This document shows positions 8,864 to 17,545 of a DNA stretch of 62,658 nucleotides, one piece after another. Origin of the DNA: an uncultured Oscillospiraceae bacterium (GTDB lineage Bacteria > Bacillota > Clostridia > Oscillospirales > Oscillospiraceae); the NCBI GenBank assembly GCA_947626085.1, contig CANQQU010000006.1, positions 1-62,658 of the forward strand, written 5' to 3'. Each line of letters begins with the position of its first letter. Position 1 is the first letter of the stretch. The translations under genes and the position numbers were made by a program. The notes under the pieces are model-generated. The model saw only the letters and a program-made list of their open reading frames with translations. It did not search any database and was not told the origin of the DNA.

Positions 8864-10289
8864 CAATAACATTAAAGCCCTAAAATCCAGCGTCTGGTAC
8901 ATAGTTGCAAATTTTCTGACTGCCGCATCCGCATTTCTAACAACGCCGATTTTCACGCGCCTGATGACGCAGGAACAATACGGAATGTACAACAACTTCA
9001 CTTCGTGGCAGTCAATTCTTGCAATTTTGTGTACTTTCAATGTCGGGGTAAGTCTCATAAGTGCGAGATATGATTACGAGGACAATCTAGATCAGTATAT
9101 ATTCTCGGCAGTGGGCATGAGTGCTGCATCCGTGCTTATCTGGACGGCATTATTGAATCTTTTTTCCGATTGGTCGCAAAGCTTCTTTTCGCTGAGCATG
9201 CTATATGTCAATCTCATGATGGCGCATATATTTTTCGTGAGAGTATTTGAGATGTTTCAGGCACAGCAGCGCTACTTTTTCAAATACAAGCTTCAGGTTG
9301 TTCTTAGCGTTTTATCAATGCTTTTGAGCCTTGGGCTGTCACTGATTTTGGTTACAAATATGGGAGACAAGCTGTCAGGAAGAATAATCGGCAGTGTTCT
9401 TCCGAGTATAGTGATTGGAGTTTTCATTTTTATTGTATTTTGGGCAAAGGGCAAACGCATTCACTTCGGGTATTGGAAGTATACTTTGAAAATCTGTCTG
9501 CCGTATATTCCACACTTGCTTTCAATGACTGTTCTGAACTCTACAGACAGGATCATGATAACCAAGATCTGCGGAGCTGCGGACAACGCCCTTTACAGCT
9601 TAGCATATACCTGTGGCTCGATCATTACAATTTTGCTCACCTCAATCAACACTGCTTTCAGTCCATGGCTAGCGGAAAGAATCCACGAGGGCGACACAAG
9701 GAGCGTTCGCAGCTTTTCAAAGTATTATATCATTTCTTTTGTCAGCATAGCGATTGGAGTTATGCTGGTGGCTCCCGAGGTGCTGTATATTTTGGGAGGC
9801 AGAGAGTATCTTGCCGCAATATATGTAATTCCGCCGGTGGCAATGGGCTGTATCTGTCAGTTCCTATATACCATGATGGTGGATATCGAGCAGATCAAAC
9901 GTAAAACAGTAGGCATGGCGCTTGCGAGCATGGCGGCAGCGGTTTTGAATTATGTGCTTAACCTGCTTCTTATTCCGCGCTTCGGATATATCGCGGCGGC
10001 ATATACGACACTTGCGGGATTTCTTCTCCTTTTGGCGCTCCATATGTGGATTGTGCGCCGTATGGGAATGTCACATGTGTATAGCTATAAGTTTATTGTG
10101 TTGATGGTAATAGCATCAGGCGCCGTTACTGTGGCTATAAACGCGGTATATGCAGCACCAATAATAAGATATATCCTCATAGCCGCATATGTGATTGCTC
10201 TTGCTTCCGTTATCTATATAAAGCGCGATTTAATATTAAAGTTTATAAAAACGTTCAAATCCAAAAAGCAGATAAAAAACGGAGAGTGA
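8856..10289 (+). CDS. Wzx-type polysaccharide flippase
   Basis: A 477-residue membrane protein with about fourteen hydrophobic segments. It opens with SSVWYIVANFLTAASAFLTT and TPIFTRLMTQEQYGMYN, the usual start of MATE/MOP-superfamily Wzx flippases. These move undecaprenyl-diphosphate-linked repeat units across the membrane. It overlaps the end of the polymerase gene by eight bases. Together they imply a Wzx/Wzy-dependent pathway rather than an ABC exporter. Confidence 0.88.
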   Translation: MSNNNIKALKSSVWYIVANFLTAASAFLTTPIFTRLMTQEQYGMYNNFTSWQSILAILCTFNVGVSLISARYDYEDNLDQYIFSAVGMSAASVLIWTALLNLFSDWSQSFFSLSMLYVNLMMAHIFFVRVFEMFQAQQRYFFKYKLQVVLSVLSMLLSLGLSLILVTNMGDKLSGRIIGSVLPSIVIGVFIFIVFWAKGKRIHFGYWKYTLKICLPYIPHLLSMTVLNSTDRIMITKICGAADNALYSLAYTCGSIITILLTSINTAFSPWLAERIHEGDTRSVRSFSKYYIISFVSIAIGVMLVAPEVLYILGGREYLAAIYVIPPVAMGCICQFLYTMMVDIEQIKRKTVGMALASMAAAVLNYVLNLLLIPRFGYIAAAYTTLAGFLLLLALHMWIVRRMGMSHVYSYKFIVLMVIASGAVTVAINAVYAAPIIRYILIAAYVIALASVIYIKRDLILKFIKTFKSKKQIKNGE

Positions 10290-10364
10290 ACAACATGACT
10301 GCTTATTAGTTTGAAATATTAAAAAACACAGTCCATAACACATAATCATTTTGGAGGAAAACAA

Positions 10365-11360
10365 ATGCTAACAAATTCAACGATCTTAATCACCGGCGGA
10401 ACCGGTTCTTTCGGAAACACATTCGTGCCGATGACGCTTGCCAAATACAATCCTAAAAAGCTGATCATTTACAGCCGTGACGAGATGAAGCAGTGGAACA
10501 TGGCAAAAAAATTTCCGAACGATCCCCGCATTCGCTTCTTTATTGGCGATGTAAGAGACAAGGACAGATTATACAGGGCGTTGGACGGCGTTGACTATGT
10601 CGTTCACGCTGCGGCAACAAAAATAGTTCCTACGGCTGAATACAATCCGTTTGAGTGCATAAAGACCAACATCAGCGGGGCTATGAACCTCATTGACGCC
10701 TGCATTGACAAAGGTGTAAAAAGGCTTGTGGCACTTTCGACCGATAAGGCGAGCCAGCCCGTAAACCTTTATGGAGCTACAAAGCTTTGCTCGGACAAGG
10801 CCTTTATTGCAGGAAATTCATACACAGGCGGCAAAACTAAGTTTGCGGTCGTTCGATACGGCAACGTCATGGGTTCTCGTGGATCGGTGATCCCCTTCTT
10901 TATGGAAACTGCAAAGACTGGCAAGCTGACTATAACCGACAAACGCATGACAAGATTCATGATCTCTCTTGAACAGGGTGTCGAGCTTGTTTGGCACGCC
11001 TTCAACGACATGGAAGGCGGAGAGATCTACGTCAAGAAGATTCCTTCGATGAACATCTGCGACATTGCAACGGCAGTCGATGAAAAGGCGGAACAGGTCG
11101 AGATCGGTATCCGTCCCGGTGAAAAGCTCCACGAGCAGATGATAGGCGTAGAGGATTCGCATTTTACATACGAATATCCGGAATACTATAAGATCCTCCC
11201 TCAGATTTGCAACTGGGGTTCTATGGAAAAGATGATAAAGGGAGGCGTTAAGGTCCCCGAGGGCTTCAGCTACACGTCGGACAATAACAAGGAATGGATG
11301 ACGATCCCGCAACTCAGGGAATGGATAGAGAAGAACAGAGTCAAAATAGGAAGTATCTGA
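10365..11360 (+). CDS. pseB: UDP-GlcNAc 4,6-dehydratase (5-inverting)
   Basis: First enzyme of CMP-pseudaminic acid synthesis: it converts UDP-GlcNAc to the 4-keto-6-deoxy-L-altro sugar. The 331-residue SDR shows the NAD(P)-binding TGGTGSFG at residues 10-17, the PseB/FlaA1-type active-site region STDKASQPVNLYGATK (Asp-Lys and Tyr) and GVELVWHAF downstream. TTGGAGG lies a few bases before the ATG. The next six genes complete the pathway, which makes the inverting type much more likely than the CapD type. Confidence 0.93.
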   Translation: MLTNSTILITGGTGSFGNTFVPMTLAKYNPKKLIIYSRDEMKQWNMAKKFPNDPRIRFFIGDVRDKDRLYRALDGVDYVVHAAATKIVPTAEYNPFECIKTNISGAMNLIDACIDKGVKRLVALSTDKASQPVNLYGATKLCSDKAFIAGNSYTGGKTKFAVVRYGNVMGSRGSVIPFFMETAKTGKLTITDKRMTRFMISLEQGVELVWHAFNDMEGGEIYVKKIPSMNICDIATAVDEKAEQVEIGIRPGEKLHEQMIGVEDSHFTYEYPEYYKILPQICNWGSMEKMIKGGVKVPEGFSYTSDNNKEWMTIPQLREWIEKNRVKIGSI

Positions 11361-11386
11361 TTTACGGAAAATAAGGGTGGAGACTA

Positions 11387-12580
11387 ATGGAAAAACTTGC
11401 AGTGTTCGGCGGTACGCCGGTTTTTGAGAAGAAAATAGGTTACGGTCATCAGTATATAGACGACGCGGACATTCAGGCTGTCGTTAATGTCCTCAAGAGC
11501 AATTATTTGACTTGCGGTCCTAAAATTGAAGAAGTCGAAAAGAAACTCTGCGAGATCACAGGCGCAAAACATGCAGTACTGATCGCAAACGGAACGGCGG
11601 CGCTTCATGCGGCTTGCTTTGCCACAGGTATAGGCCCCGGCGACGAGGTGATCACTACTCCGATAACTTTTGCCGCTTCCGCCAACTGCGCGCTTTATTG
11701 CGGGGGCAAATCCGTATTTGCGGATATCGATCCCGATACATACAATATTGACCCCGACAGCATCGAGAAGCATATCACAGATAAAACAAAGGCCGTCGTT
11801 GCGGTCGATTTTACGGGTCAGGCAGTAGATATAAAGCGAATACGTGAAATATGCGACAGGCACGGACTCATCTTTATTGAAGATGCAGCTCATTCTTTGG
11901 GTACAAAATATGACGGAAAGACTGTCGGAAGTTTGGCTGACATGACCGAGTTCAGTTTTCATCCGGTAAAGACGTGTACAGCTGGTGAAGGCGGGGCGAT
12001 AACGACTGACGACGACGAACTGTATAAAAAGCTCGTCCTTTTCCGCACGCATGGAATCACAAGAGTGCAGGAGTGGATGGACAAGGAGCCGGAGGGCGGT
12101 TGGTACTATCAGCAGATCGCGCTCGGATATAATTACCGCATGACCGATATGCAGGCAGCGCTTCTTTCGTCGCAGCTTGACAAGCTGGATATTTTCGCCG
12201 TGAGAAGAAAAGAGCTTGTCAGGCGCTATGATGAAGCGTTCAGCCGGATACCGGAAATAGTAGTTCAGAAGGAAATCCCTGAGTCTGATACGGTGCGCCA
12301 CCTTTATATCCTTCAGTTTGATCTTGATATGTTGAAGTGCGGGCGCAGGGAAATTTACGATGCGCTTCAGGCAGAAGGCATCGGCGTGAACGTACATTAT
12401 ATCCCTGTTTATTCTTTCCCTTATTATCAGAAGCTAGGCTACGAGATGGGAGCCTGCCCGAATGCAGAAAGACTGTATGAACGCATCGTATCTATACCGC
12501 TTTATTACAGCCTGACAAATGAGCAGCAGGACAAGGTGATTGAAGCAGTTAGAAAAGTAATTGCTTATTACAGAAAATAA
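11387..12580 (+). CDS. pseC: UDP-4-keto-6-deoxy-AltNAc C4 aminotransferase
   Basis: A PLP-dependent DegT/DnrJ/EryC1 aminotransferase of 397 residues that installs the 4-amino group on the PseB product. It shows the family opening GYGHQYIDDADI, the substrate loop ANGTAALHAA, EDAAHSLGT and the PLP lysine in FSFHPVKTCTAGEGG. It starts 26 bases after pseB with GGTGGAG upstream. The amino group made here is the acceptor for the N-formyl- and N-acetyltransferases encoded further downstream. Confidence 0.93.
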   Translation: MEKLAVFGGTPVFEKKIGYGHQYIDDADIQAVVNVLKSNYLTCGPKIEEVEKKLCEITGAKHAVLIANGTAALHAACFATGIGPGDEVITTPITFAASANCALYCGGKSVFADIDPDTYNIDPDSIEKHITDKTKAVVAVDFTGQAVDIKRIREICDRHGLIFIEDAAHSLGTKYDGKTVGSLADMTEFSFHPVKTCTAGEGGAITTDDDELYKKLVLFRTHGITRVQEWMDKEPEGGWYYQQIALGYNYRMTDMQAALLSSQLDKLDIFAVRRKELVRRYDEAFSRIPEIVVQKEIPESDTVRHLYILQFDLDMLKCGRREIYDALQAEGIGVNVHYIPVYSFPYYQKLGYEMGACPNAERLYERIVSIPLYYSLTNEQQDKVIEAVRKVIAYYRK

Positions 12581-12644
12581 GACAATTGCTATCGCCAGAT
12601 TGGAGCGATGCCTTCAAACAAAACATTCTGCCGAAAGGAACGAT

Positions 12645-13337
12645 ATGAAAAGTATAGCCATAATTACCGCCCGCGGCGGTTCAAAGCGCATACCAAAGAA
12701 AAATATAAAAGACTTTTTGGGGAAACCGATCATTGCATACAGCATTGAAGCGGCGCTGAAAAGTGAACTTTTTGATGAAGTTATGGTATCTACGGACAGT
12801 GAGAAAATTGCGGAAATCTCAAAGCAGTATGGGGCAAAAGTACCTTTTATGAGAAGCACCGCGACAAGCAATAATTTTGCTGTTACTGCGGACGTTTTGG
12901 CAGAGGTATTGGAAAGGTATTGGAATATCGGAAAAACCTTTGATGCAGTGCTTTGTCTGTATCCGACCGCTCCGTTTGTCACAGCAGAACGATTAAAGGA
13001 CGCTTATGCAAAATTTATTTTGGCAAAGCCGGATTCATTGATGTCTGTGGTTAGATTTGATTTTCCCCCTCAGAGGGCGGTGGTGATCCGCGACGGCAGA
13101 ATAGAATTTCAGTCTCCCGAATACGCTCTCACAAGAAGTCAGGATTTAGAGCCACTTTATCATGACTGCGGGCAGTTCTATATCCTTGATACCGAAAGTT
13201 TTAGTAAGCATCATGCACTGGTAATGCCGAATACGGTACCGTATATCATTCCCGATGAAGAGGTTCAGGACATCGACAATGAATCCGACTGGCTTATTGC
13301 AGAAGCAAAATATAAGGTCTTGCATACGGAGGAATAG
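12645..13337 (+). CDS. pseF: Pseudaminic acid cytidylyltransferase
   Basis: A 230-residue CMP-sugar synthetase that activates pseudaminic acid with CTP, the last cytoplasmic step before transfer. The nucleotide-binding motif ITARGGSKRIPKKNIK lies near the start, followed by GKPIIAYSIEAAL and VSTDSEKIA. I chose the ATG at 12645 because AAAGGAA precedes it and the protein then begins exactly at the family motif. The longer upstream frame overlaps pseC and is unlikely. Its position before the synthase is a rearranged but complete order. Confidence 0.92.
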   Translation: MKSIAIITARGGSKRIPKKNIKDFLGKPIIAYSIEAALKSELFDEVMVSTDSEKIAEISKQYGAKVPFMRSTATSNNFAVTADVLAEVLERYWNIGKTFDAVLCLYPTAPFVTAERLKDAYAKFILAKPDSLMSVVRFDFPPQRAVVIRDGRIEFQSPEYALTRSQDLEPLYHDCGQFYILDTESFSKHHALVMPNTVPYIIPDEEVQDIDNESDWLIAEAKYKVLHTEE

Positions 13338-13339
13338 CT

Positions 13340-14383
13340 GTGTTTACCCTTTTTGATAAGATAAATAACGGGAAAGTATATGTTATCGCTGAGATGAGCG
13401 CGAATCACGGCGGCAAACTTGAAAATGCTCTTGAAATTGTCAGGCAGGCAGCGAGCGCGGGAGCGGACTGCTTAAAAATACAAACCTACACGGCAGACAG
13501 CCTGACGATAGACTGCGACAACGAGTACTTTAAGATCAAGGGCGGTCTGTGGGACGGATACAAGCTCTATGACCTGTACAAAGACGCGTTCACTCCTTAC
13601 GAGTGGCAGGCAAGGATCAAAGAAGAATGCGAAAAGTGCGGTGTTGATTTTTTATCTACGCCTTTTGATAATCACGCAGTCGATTTTTTGGGATCGATAG
13701 GCTGCGAGGCATATAAGATCGCAAGCTTTGAGCTTGTGGATATTCCTCTGATCGAATACGTCGCTTCCAAAGGAAAGCCGATGATCATTTCCTGCGGTAT
13801 GGGGAGTATAGAAGATATACAGGATGCCGTTGATGCGTGCCACAGAGTCGGAAACGATAGGATCGTGCTCTTAAAATGTTGCAGCGAATATCCCACGAAC
13901 TGGGAGGATATGCACGTTGGCAATATACCCGATATGAAAAAGCGCTTTCATGTTCCGATCGGATTGTCCGATCACAGTGCGGGGAGTATAGCGGACGTTG
14001 TCGCAGTGTCTATGGGTGCGTGTGTGATCGAAAAGCACATAAAATTAGACGGAGTGAACAGCGCCGACAGTGAATTCAGCATGAGTGTAAACGAATTCGC
14101 CAAAATGGTTGAGGACGTAAAAGCCGCAAAGCTTATCTCAAAAAGCAACGATTATTCACTTTCGGACAAGGAATCATCTTCGACCGTATTCAGGAGAAGC
14201 TTGTTTGCCGTGAAAGATATATACCCGGGAGATATTTTTACAGCGGAAAATATCAGAAGCATACGTCCGGGATACGGAATAAAGCCGAAGTATTTGAAAA
14301 AACTTTTGGGAAAAACAGCCGACAGGATGATCAAACGCGGCGAGCCAATCACAATGGATGTGGCGGAGAAATATATAAAATGA
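13340..14383 (+). CDS. pseI: Pseudaminic acid synthase (NeuB family)
   Basis: A 347-residue enzyme that condenses the 6-deoxy-AltdiNAc sugar with phosphoenolpyruvate. The N-terminal TIM barrel begins MSANHGGKLENALEIV and contains KIASFELVDIPLIE and GLSDHS. The last 60 residues or so are an antifreeze-like SAF domain (RSLFAVKDIYPGDIF, GYGIKPKYL). Translation starts at a GTG two bases after the pseF stop, with GGAGG overlapping the pseF end. It overlaps the following formyltransferase by four bases. Confidence 0.93.
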   Translation: MFTLFDKINNGKVYVIAEMSANHGGKLENALEIVRQAASAGADCLKIQTYTADSLTIDCDNEYFKIKGGLWDGYKLYDLYKDAFTPYEWQARIKEECEKCGVDFLSTPFDNHAVDFLGSIGCEAYKIASFELVDIPLIEYVASKGKPMIISCGMGSIEDIQDAVDACHRVGNDRIVLLKCCSEYPTNWEDMHVGNIPDMKKRFHVPIGLSDHSAGSIADVVAVSMGACVIEKHIKLDGVNSADSEFSMSVNEFAKMVEDVKAAKLISKSNDYSLSDKESSSTVFRRSLFAVKDIYPGDIFTAENIRSIRPGYGIKPKYLKKLLGKTADRMIKRGEPITMDVAEKYIK

Positions 14384-14949
14384 AAATATTGTGTTTATAC
14401 AATAACTCCTGTGCTGAAGAGCTTTTTCAGTGGCTTCGGGAACAGGGGCATGAAACGGTCTTATGTTCCGAACACTTTGAAGCAGATTGGTGTTTAACAC
14501 AACGCTTTGATTTGGCTGTCAGCTACACGTACAGGTATATTCTGAAAAAAGAGCAAATTAACGCACTCGATCGTAATGTCGTTAATCTGCACAATTCGTA
14601 TCTTCCGTGGAATCGCGGAGCTGACCCGAATATCTGGAGCATATTAGATGGTACTCCACGCGGAGTGTCCCTACATTATGTTGATGAGCGTTTGGATAAA
14701 GGAAATATCATTGCGCAGAAATTTGTAATAGACAGTGACGATGAGACTTTTGAAAGCAGTTACAATAATTTGGACAATGCTGCAAAGGAATTGTTCAAAG
14801 AAGCGTTTCGATTCTACCCGTACTGGCAGGAAATGCAAAAGATCACGGTAGGTACGGGAAATTATCATTCCGTAAAGGATGGAGCTGAAATCAAAAAGAA
14901 AATCACCTCGTATGACATGAAAATCTCTGATTTCCGCGGGGGGGGGTAA
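14380..14949 (+). CDS. Sugar N-formyltransferase (methionyl-tRNA formyltransferase fold)
   Basis: A 189-residue protein with the formyltransferase core: VVNLHNSYLPWNRGADPN carries the catalytic Asn and His, and VDERLDKGNIIAQ carries the Asp. It resembles the sugar N-formyltransferases (VioF/QdtF type), which use N10-formyl-tetrahydrofolate, more than tRNA enzymes. Lying between pseI and the PseH-like gene, it probably formylates the C4 amino group that becomes N7 of pseudaminic acid. The last codons are Arg-Gly-Gly-Gly from a nine-G tract and then TAA. One more G would add 14 residues ending at a TGA that overlaps the next start codon. Confidence 0.8.
   Translation: MKILCLYNNSCAEELFQWLREQGHETVLCSEHFEADWCLTQRFDLAVSYTYRYILKKEQINALDRNVVNLHNSYLPWNRGADPNIWSILDGTPRGVSLHYVDERLDKGNIIAQKFVIDSDDETFESSYNNLDNAAKELFKEAFRFYPYWQEMQKITVGTGNYHSVKDGAEIKKKITSYDMKISDFRGGG
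14938..14946 (+). repeat. Poly-G tract (9 G) followed by TAA, between two acyl-modifying genes
   Basis: The tract follows CGC and is followed by TAACACTC. In the present length the upstream gene stops at once. With ten G it would read VTLNSFFSSEAAAA and stop at the TGA inside GCATGA, which is the start of the next gene. The tract therefore controls whether the two genes are translationally coupled. The tract at 21372 is built the same way. Confidence 0.85.
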
Positions 14950-14976
14950 CACTCAATAGTTTCTTTTCGTCTGAGG

Positions 14977-15001
14977 CGGCAGCCGCATGAAAAAGCTGCC
15001 G
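14977..15001 (+). promoter_or_regulatory. Hairpin presenting the start codon of the PseH-like gene
   Basis: CGGCAGC (14977-14983) pairs perfectly with GCTGCCG (14995-15001), leaving the loop CGCATGAAAAA, which contains the ATG at 14987. The Shine-Dalgarno-like GAGGCGG runs into the left arm. Ribosomes reading through the poly-G upstream would open this fold; ribosomes stopping at the TAA would not reach it. The regulatory role is inferred. Confidence 0.55.
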
Positions 15002-15490
15002 TCAACATGGGAAACCGAGCGTATGATAATGCGAGAGATAACAGAATCCGACACTGATTTTATAGTTGAACTTCGCAGCGATCCAGAAGCGTACAGATAT
15101 TTTCTTGCACCTCACCCGCTTCAAAAGCAAGAGCATATACGCTGGTACAGAGGCAGGTACTTGAGAGACGACTTTCAGTCAAGTTATATTGCAAGATCAA
15201 AGTCTGAAAAGACCCCTTTGGGTGTTTTTTCGGTCAAACAGACGGGAGCAGGCGAAACGGAAATAAGCTATATCCTTGCGCCGAATGCACAAGGGAAGGG
15301 ATTTGCCACGGAAGCCGCACTGGGACTGGAATGTTTGTGCAAAAAATATACCGATGCTGCTGTTTTTACTGCACAGATACATATCTGCAACGAGCCGTCG
15401 ATAAGGCTAATAAACCGACTTGGTTATATAGAGAAAGAGCGCATCGGGGATTTTATAACGTATCAAAAGGAAATACAAAGGGAGCCGTAA
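14987..15490 (+). CDS. pseH: GNAT acetyltransferase, PseH-like
   Basis: A 167-residue GNAT-fold protein (ETERMIMREITESDTDFIV at the start, ILAPNAQGKGFATEAA for acetyl-CoA binding, NEPSIRLINRLGYIEKERI near the end). In the pseudaminic acid pathway PseH transfers acetyl from acetyl-CoA to the C4 amino group made by PseC. Its place between pseC/pseI and pseG fits that role. The ATG lies in a hairpin loop 38 bases after the stop of the formyltransferase, and a poly-G tract upstream may gate its translation. It competes in principle with the formyltransferase for the same amino group. Confidence 0.82.
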   Translation: MKKLPSTWETERMIMREITESDTDFIVELRSDPEAYRYFLAPHPLQKQEHIRWYRGRYLRDDFQSSYIARSKSEKTPLGVFSVKQTGAGETEISYILAPNAQGKGFATEAALGLECLCKKYTDAAVFTAQIHICNEPSIRLINRLGYIEKERIGDFITYQKEIQREP

Positions 15491-16489
15491 ATGCTTTATA
15501 TTCGCGTTGATGCAAACGAAACTATTGCCACCGGACACATGATGCGATGCCTTTCCATTGCGGATGCCGCTAAAGATTTTGGCGAAGACACCACGTTCAT
15601 AATGGCGGATGAGCGCGCAGATATGCTCGTTAAGAGTAAGGGCTATCATTCCGTCATTCTACATACTCAGTGGGACGATATGGACGGTGAAATCGAAAAG
15701 ATGCTGGATATAATACGAAAAAACAGTATTTCCCATCTTTTGATCGATAGCTACCAAGTCACCGAAAAGTATCTGATGTCACTGTCGGAAGAAACAAAGG
15801 TCACATATATAGACGATCTCGACAAGTTTATTTATCCGGTGGACACATTGATCTGCTATGCCGCATATTACGATAAATTCAACTATGCTTCAAAATACAG
15901 TGACACGAAGCTCTTGCTCGGTACAAAGTATGTGCCATTGCGTCGGGAATTTTGCGGGCTGAAAAAGAAGTTGATCCATGATAGAATCGAGCGCATCCTT
16001 GTTTTATCCGGCGGCACAGACCGCATGAATGTTTTGCAGCAGATCCTTGACGCGGCAGTTTCTTTTGAAAACATACACATTGACGCTATATGCGGGATAT
16101 ACAATCCCAATTTCGATATGCTGTGCAAGCGATATGACTCATGCGAAAATATATCGCTTCATCGCTCGACAGATAATATCATATCATACATGCAGTCCGC
16201 GGACGTCGCCATATCAGCAGGGGGGACGACGCTTTACGAGCTCTGTGCATGCGGTACGCCGACAATTTCATATATTATCGCGGACAATCAGATCGACAAC
16301 GCATCATGGTTTGCGGAAAATGGCGTGATAGCGCTCGCAGGAGATGCGCGTAAGGACGATATAGACACGAACCTAAACGAAATTTTGGAGAAATATCGTG
16401 ACAGTGCATATAGGAGAATGCTGTCTGAAAAAATGCAGCAGATTGTAGACGGACACGGAGCGGAAAGAATTGCAAGTTTTTTATTATGA
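15491..16489 (+). CDS. pseG: UDP-2,4-diacetamido-2,4,6-trideoxy-altropyranose hydrolase
   Basis: A 332-residue GT-B-fold nucleotidase that removes UDP from the diacylamido sugar before condensation with PEP. It opens with YIRVDANETIATGHMMRCL, where His16 matches the catalytic histidine of PseG. The UDP-binding half contains AISAGGTTLYELCACGTPT. The start codon follows the pseH stop directly with no gap. A six-G run at 16220 codes for the conserved Gly-Gly and is not a likely switch. Confidence 0.9.
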   Translation: MLYIRVDANETIATGHMMRCLSIADAAKDFGEDTTFIMADERADMLVKSKGYHSVILHTQWDDMDGEIEKMLDIIRKNSISHLLIDSYQVTEKYLMSLSEETKVTYIDDLDKFIYPVDTLICYAAYYDKFNYASKYSDTKLLLGTKYVPLRREFCGLKKKLIHDRIERILVLSGGTDRMNVLQQILDAAVSFENIHIDAICGIYNPNFDMLCKRYDSCENISLHRSTDNIISYMQSADVAISAGGTTLYELCACGTPTISYIIADNQIDNASWFAENGVIALAGDARKDDIDTNLNEILEKYRDSAYRRMLSEKMQQIVDGHGAERIASFLL

Positions 16490-16507
16490 ATATTTAAGGA
16501 GATACAT

Positions 16508-17545
16508 ATGGCTTCACCGAAAGTAAGCATTGTTATCACCACATATAACGGTGAAAAAACATTAAAAAAGGCATTGGATTCATGGCTTGATCAGACCCTT
16601 GATAATTATGAAATAATTGTAACGGACGATTGCTCAAAAGACAATACACGTCAAATTATTGCCGAATATGCTTCAAAATACCCTGAAAAAATAATTGCAA
16701 ATTATATGGAGCATAACACGAGAAATTCAGGTGCGATAAACAAAGGCGTTGAAATTGCGAGGGGAAAATATGTTGCGATTGTAGATCAAGACGATTGGGC
16801 CGAAAAAACAATGATAGAAAAGCTTTACTGCGCAGCTGAAAGAGAGGCTGCAGATGTCGCCTGTTGCGATATAACAAAAGTGGATGAGGAAGGCAATTTT
16901 TTAGCAGTTGAGAGTGGAAATCAAAAAAACCCAACCGGAGAAATTACCTACGATAAAAGAAAGCTATTATTTGTAGCACCTGGCTCGAGATTATGCAAGA
17001 TATTCAGAAAGGATTTTCTCGAGAAGAATGAGATCGAACATCCCGACAATGTATGCTACGGGGACAATTATTTCATGGAACTAGTTGCTGCACACTGTCA
17101 AAAGATTGCAAAAGTTGATGAGCCGTTATATTTTTATCGTGTAAGTATCGGATCAACTACCAGATCGTACAACAATCCCATTACGTATGATAGGGTAAAA
17201 TCTGCGGAGTTAATGCTAGAAAACCTGGAAGAACGAGGTTTCCTAAATAATTTTAGAGAAGAAATAGAGTTTAGATTTGTGGAGTTGTTTTATGTTAACT
17301 CCATCAACGCATTTCTTTTTGGTTTTCGTCCGGCTGAAATTAATGAAATAAGATATTTGCGAAGTGTTATAAAGCAAAAATGCAGCGATTACAGAAAGAA
17401 CAAATATTTTAAGGAAAGAATCTCCAACAGAAATAAACTTATTTCGCTTCTTTGTGATATAAGTCCATTTCTGCTCTGCAAATCATATATCATCTATCAC
17501 AGCTTAAAAAGAATATTCAAACGCGATCGGGAGGGAAATACTTGA
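16508..17545 (+). CDS. Family 2 glycosyltransferase
   Basis: A 345-residue GT2 enzyme with VSIVITTYNGEKTLKKAL at the start, VTDDCSKDNT, and the metal-binding DQDDWAEKTM near residue 97. It directly follows the pseudaminic acid genes and overlaps the next gene by four bases. It is a possible pseudaminyl- or deoxysugar transferase, though GT2 members usually use UDP/dTDP donors, so the second is more plausible. It carries a helical C-terminus of about 100 basic residues. Confidence 0.85.
   Translation: MASPKVSIVITTYNGEKTLKKALDSWLDQTLDNYEIIVTDDCSKDNTRQIIAEYASKYPEKIIANYMEHNTRNSGAINKGVEIARGKYVAIVDQDDWAEKTMIEKLYCAAEREAADVACCDITKVDEEGNFLAVESGNQKNPTGEITYDKRKLLFVAPGSRLCKIFRKDFLEKNEIEHPDNVCYGDNYFMELVAAHCQKIAKVDEPLYFYRVSIGSTTRSYNNPITYDRVKSAELMLENLEERGFLNNFREEIEFRFVELFYVNSINAFLFGFRPAEINEIRYLRSVIKQKCSDYRKNKYFKERISNRNKLISLLCDISPFLLCKSYIIYHSLKRIFKRDREGNT

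Noticed and set aside
16220..16225. Six-G run in pseG
   Set aside because: It encodes the conserved Gly-Gly of the UDP-binding region; runs of six G or C also occur by chance in the GC-rich core half.
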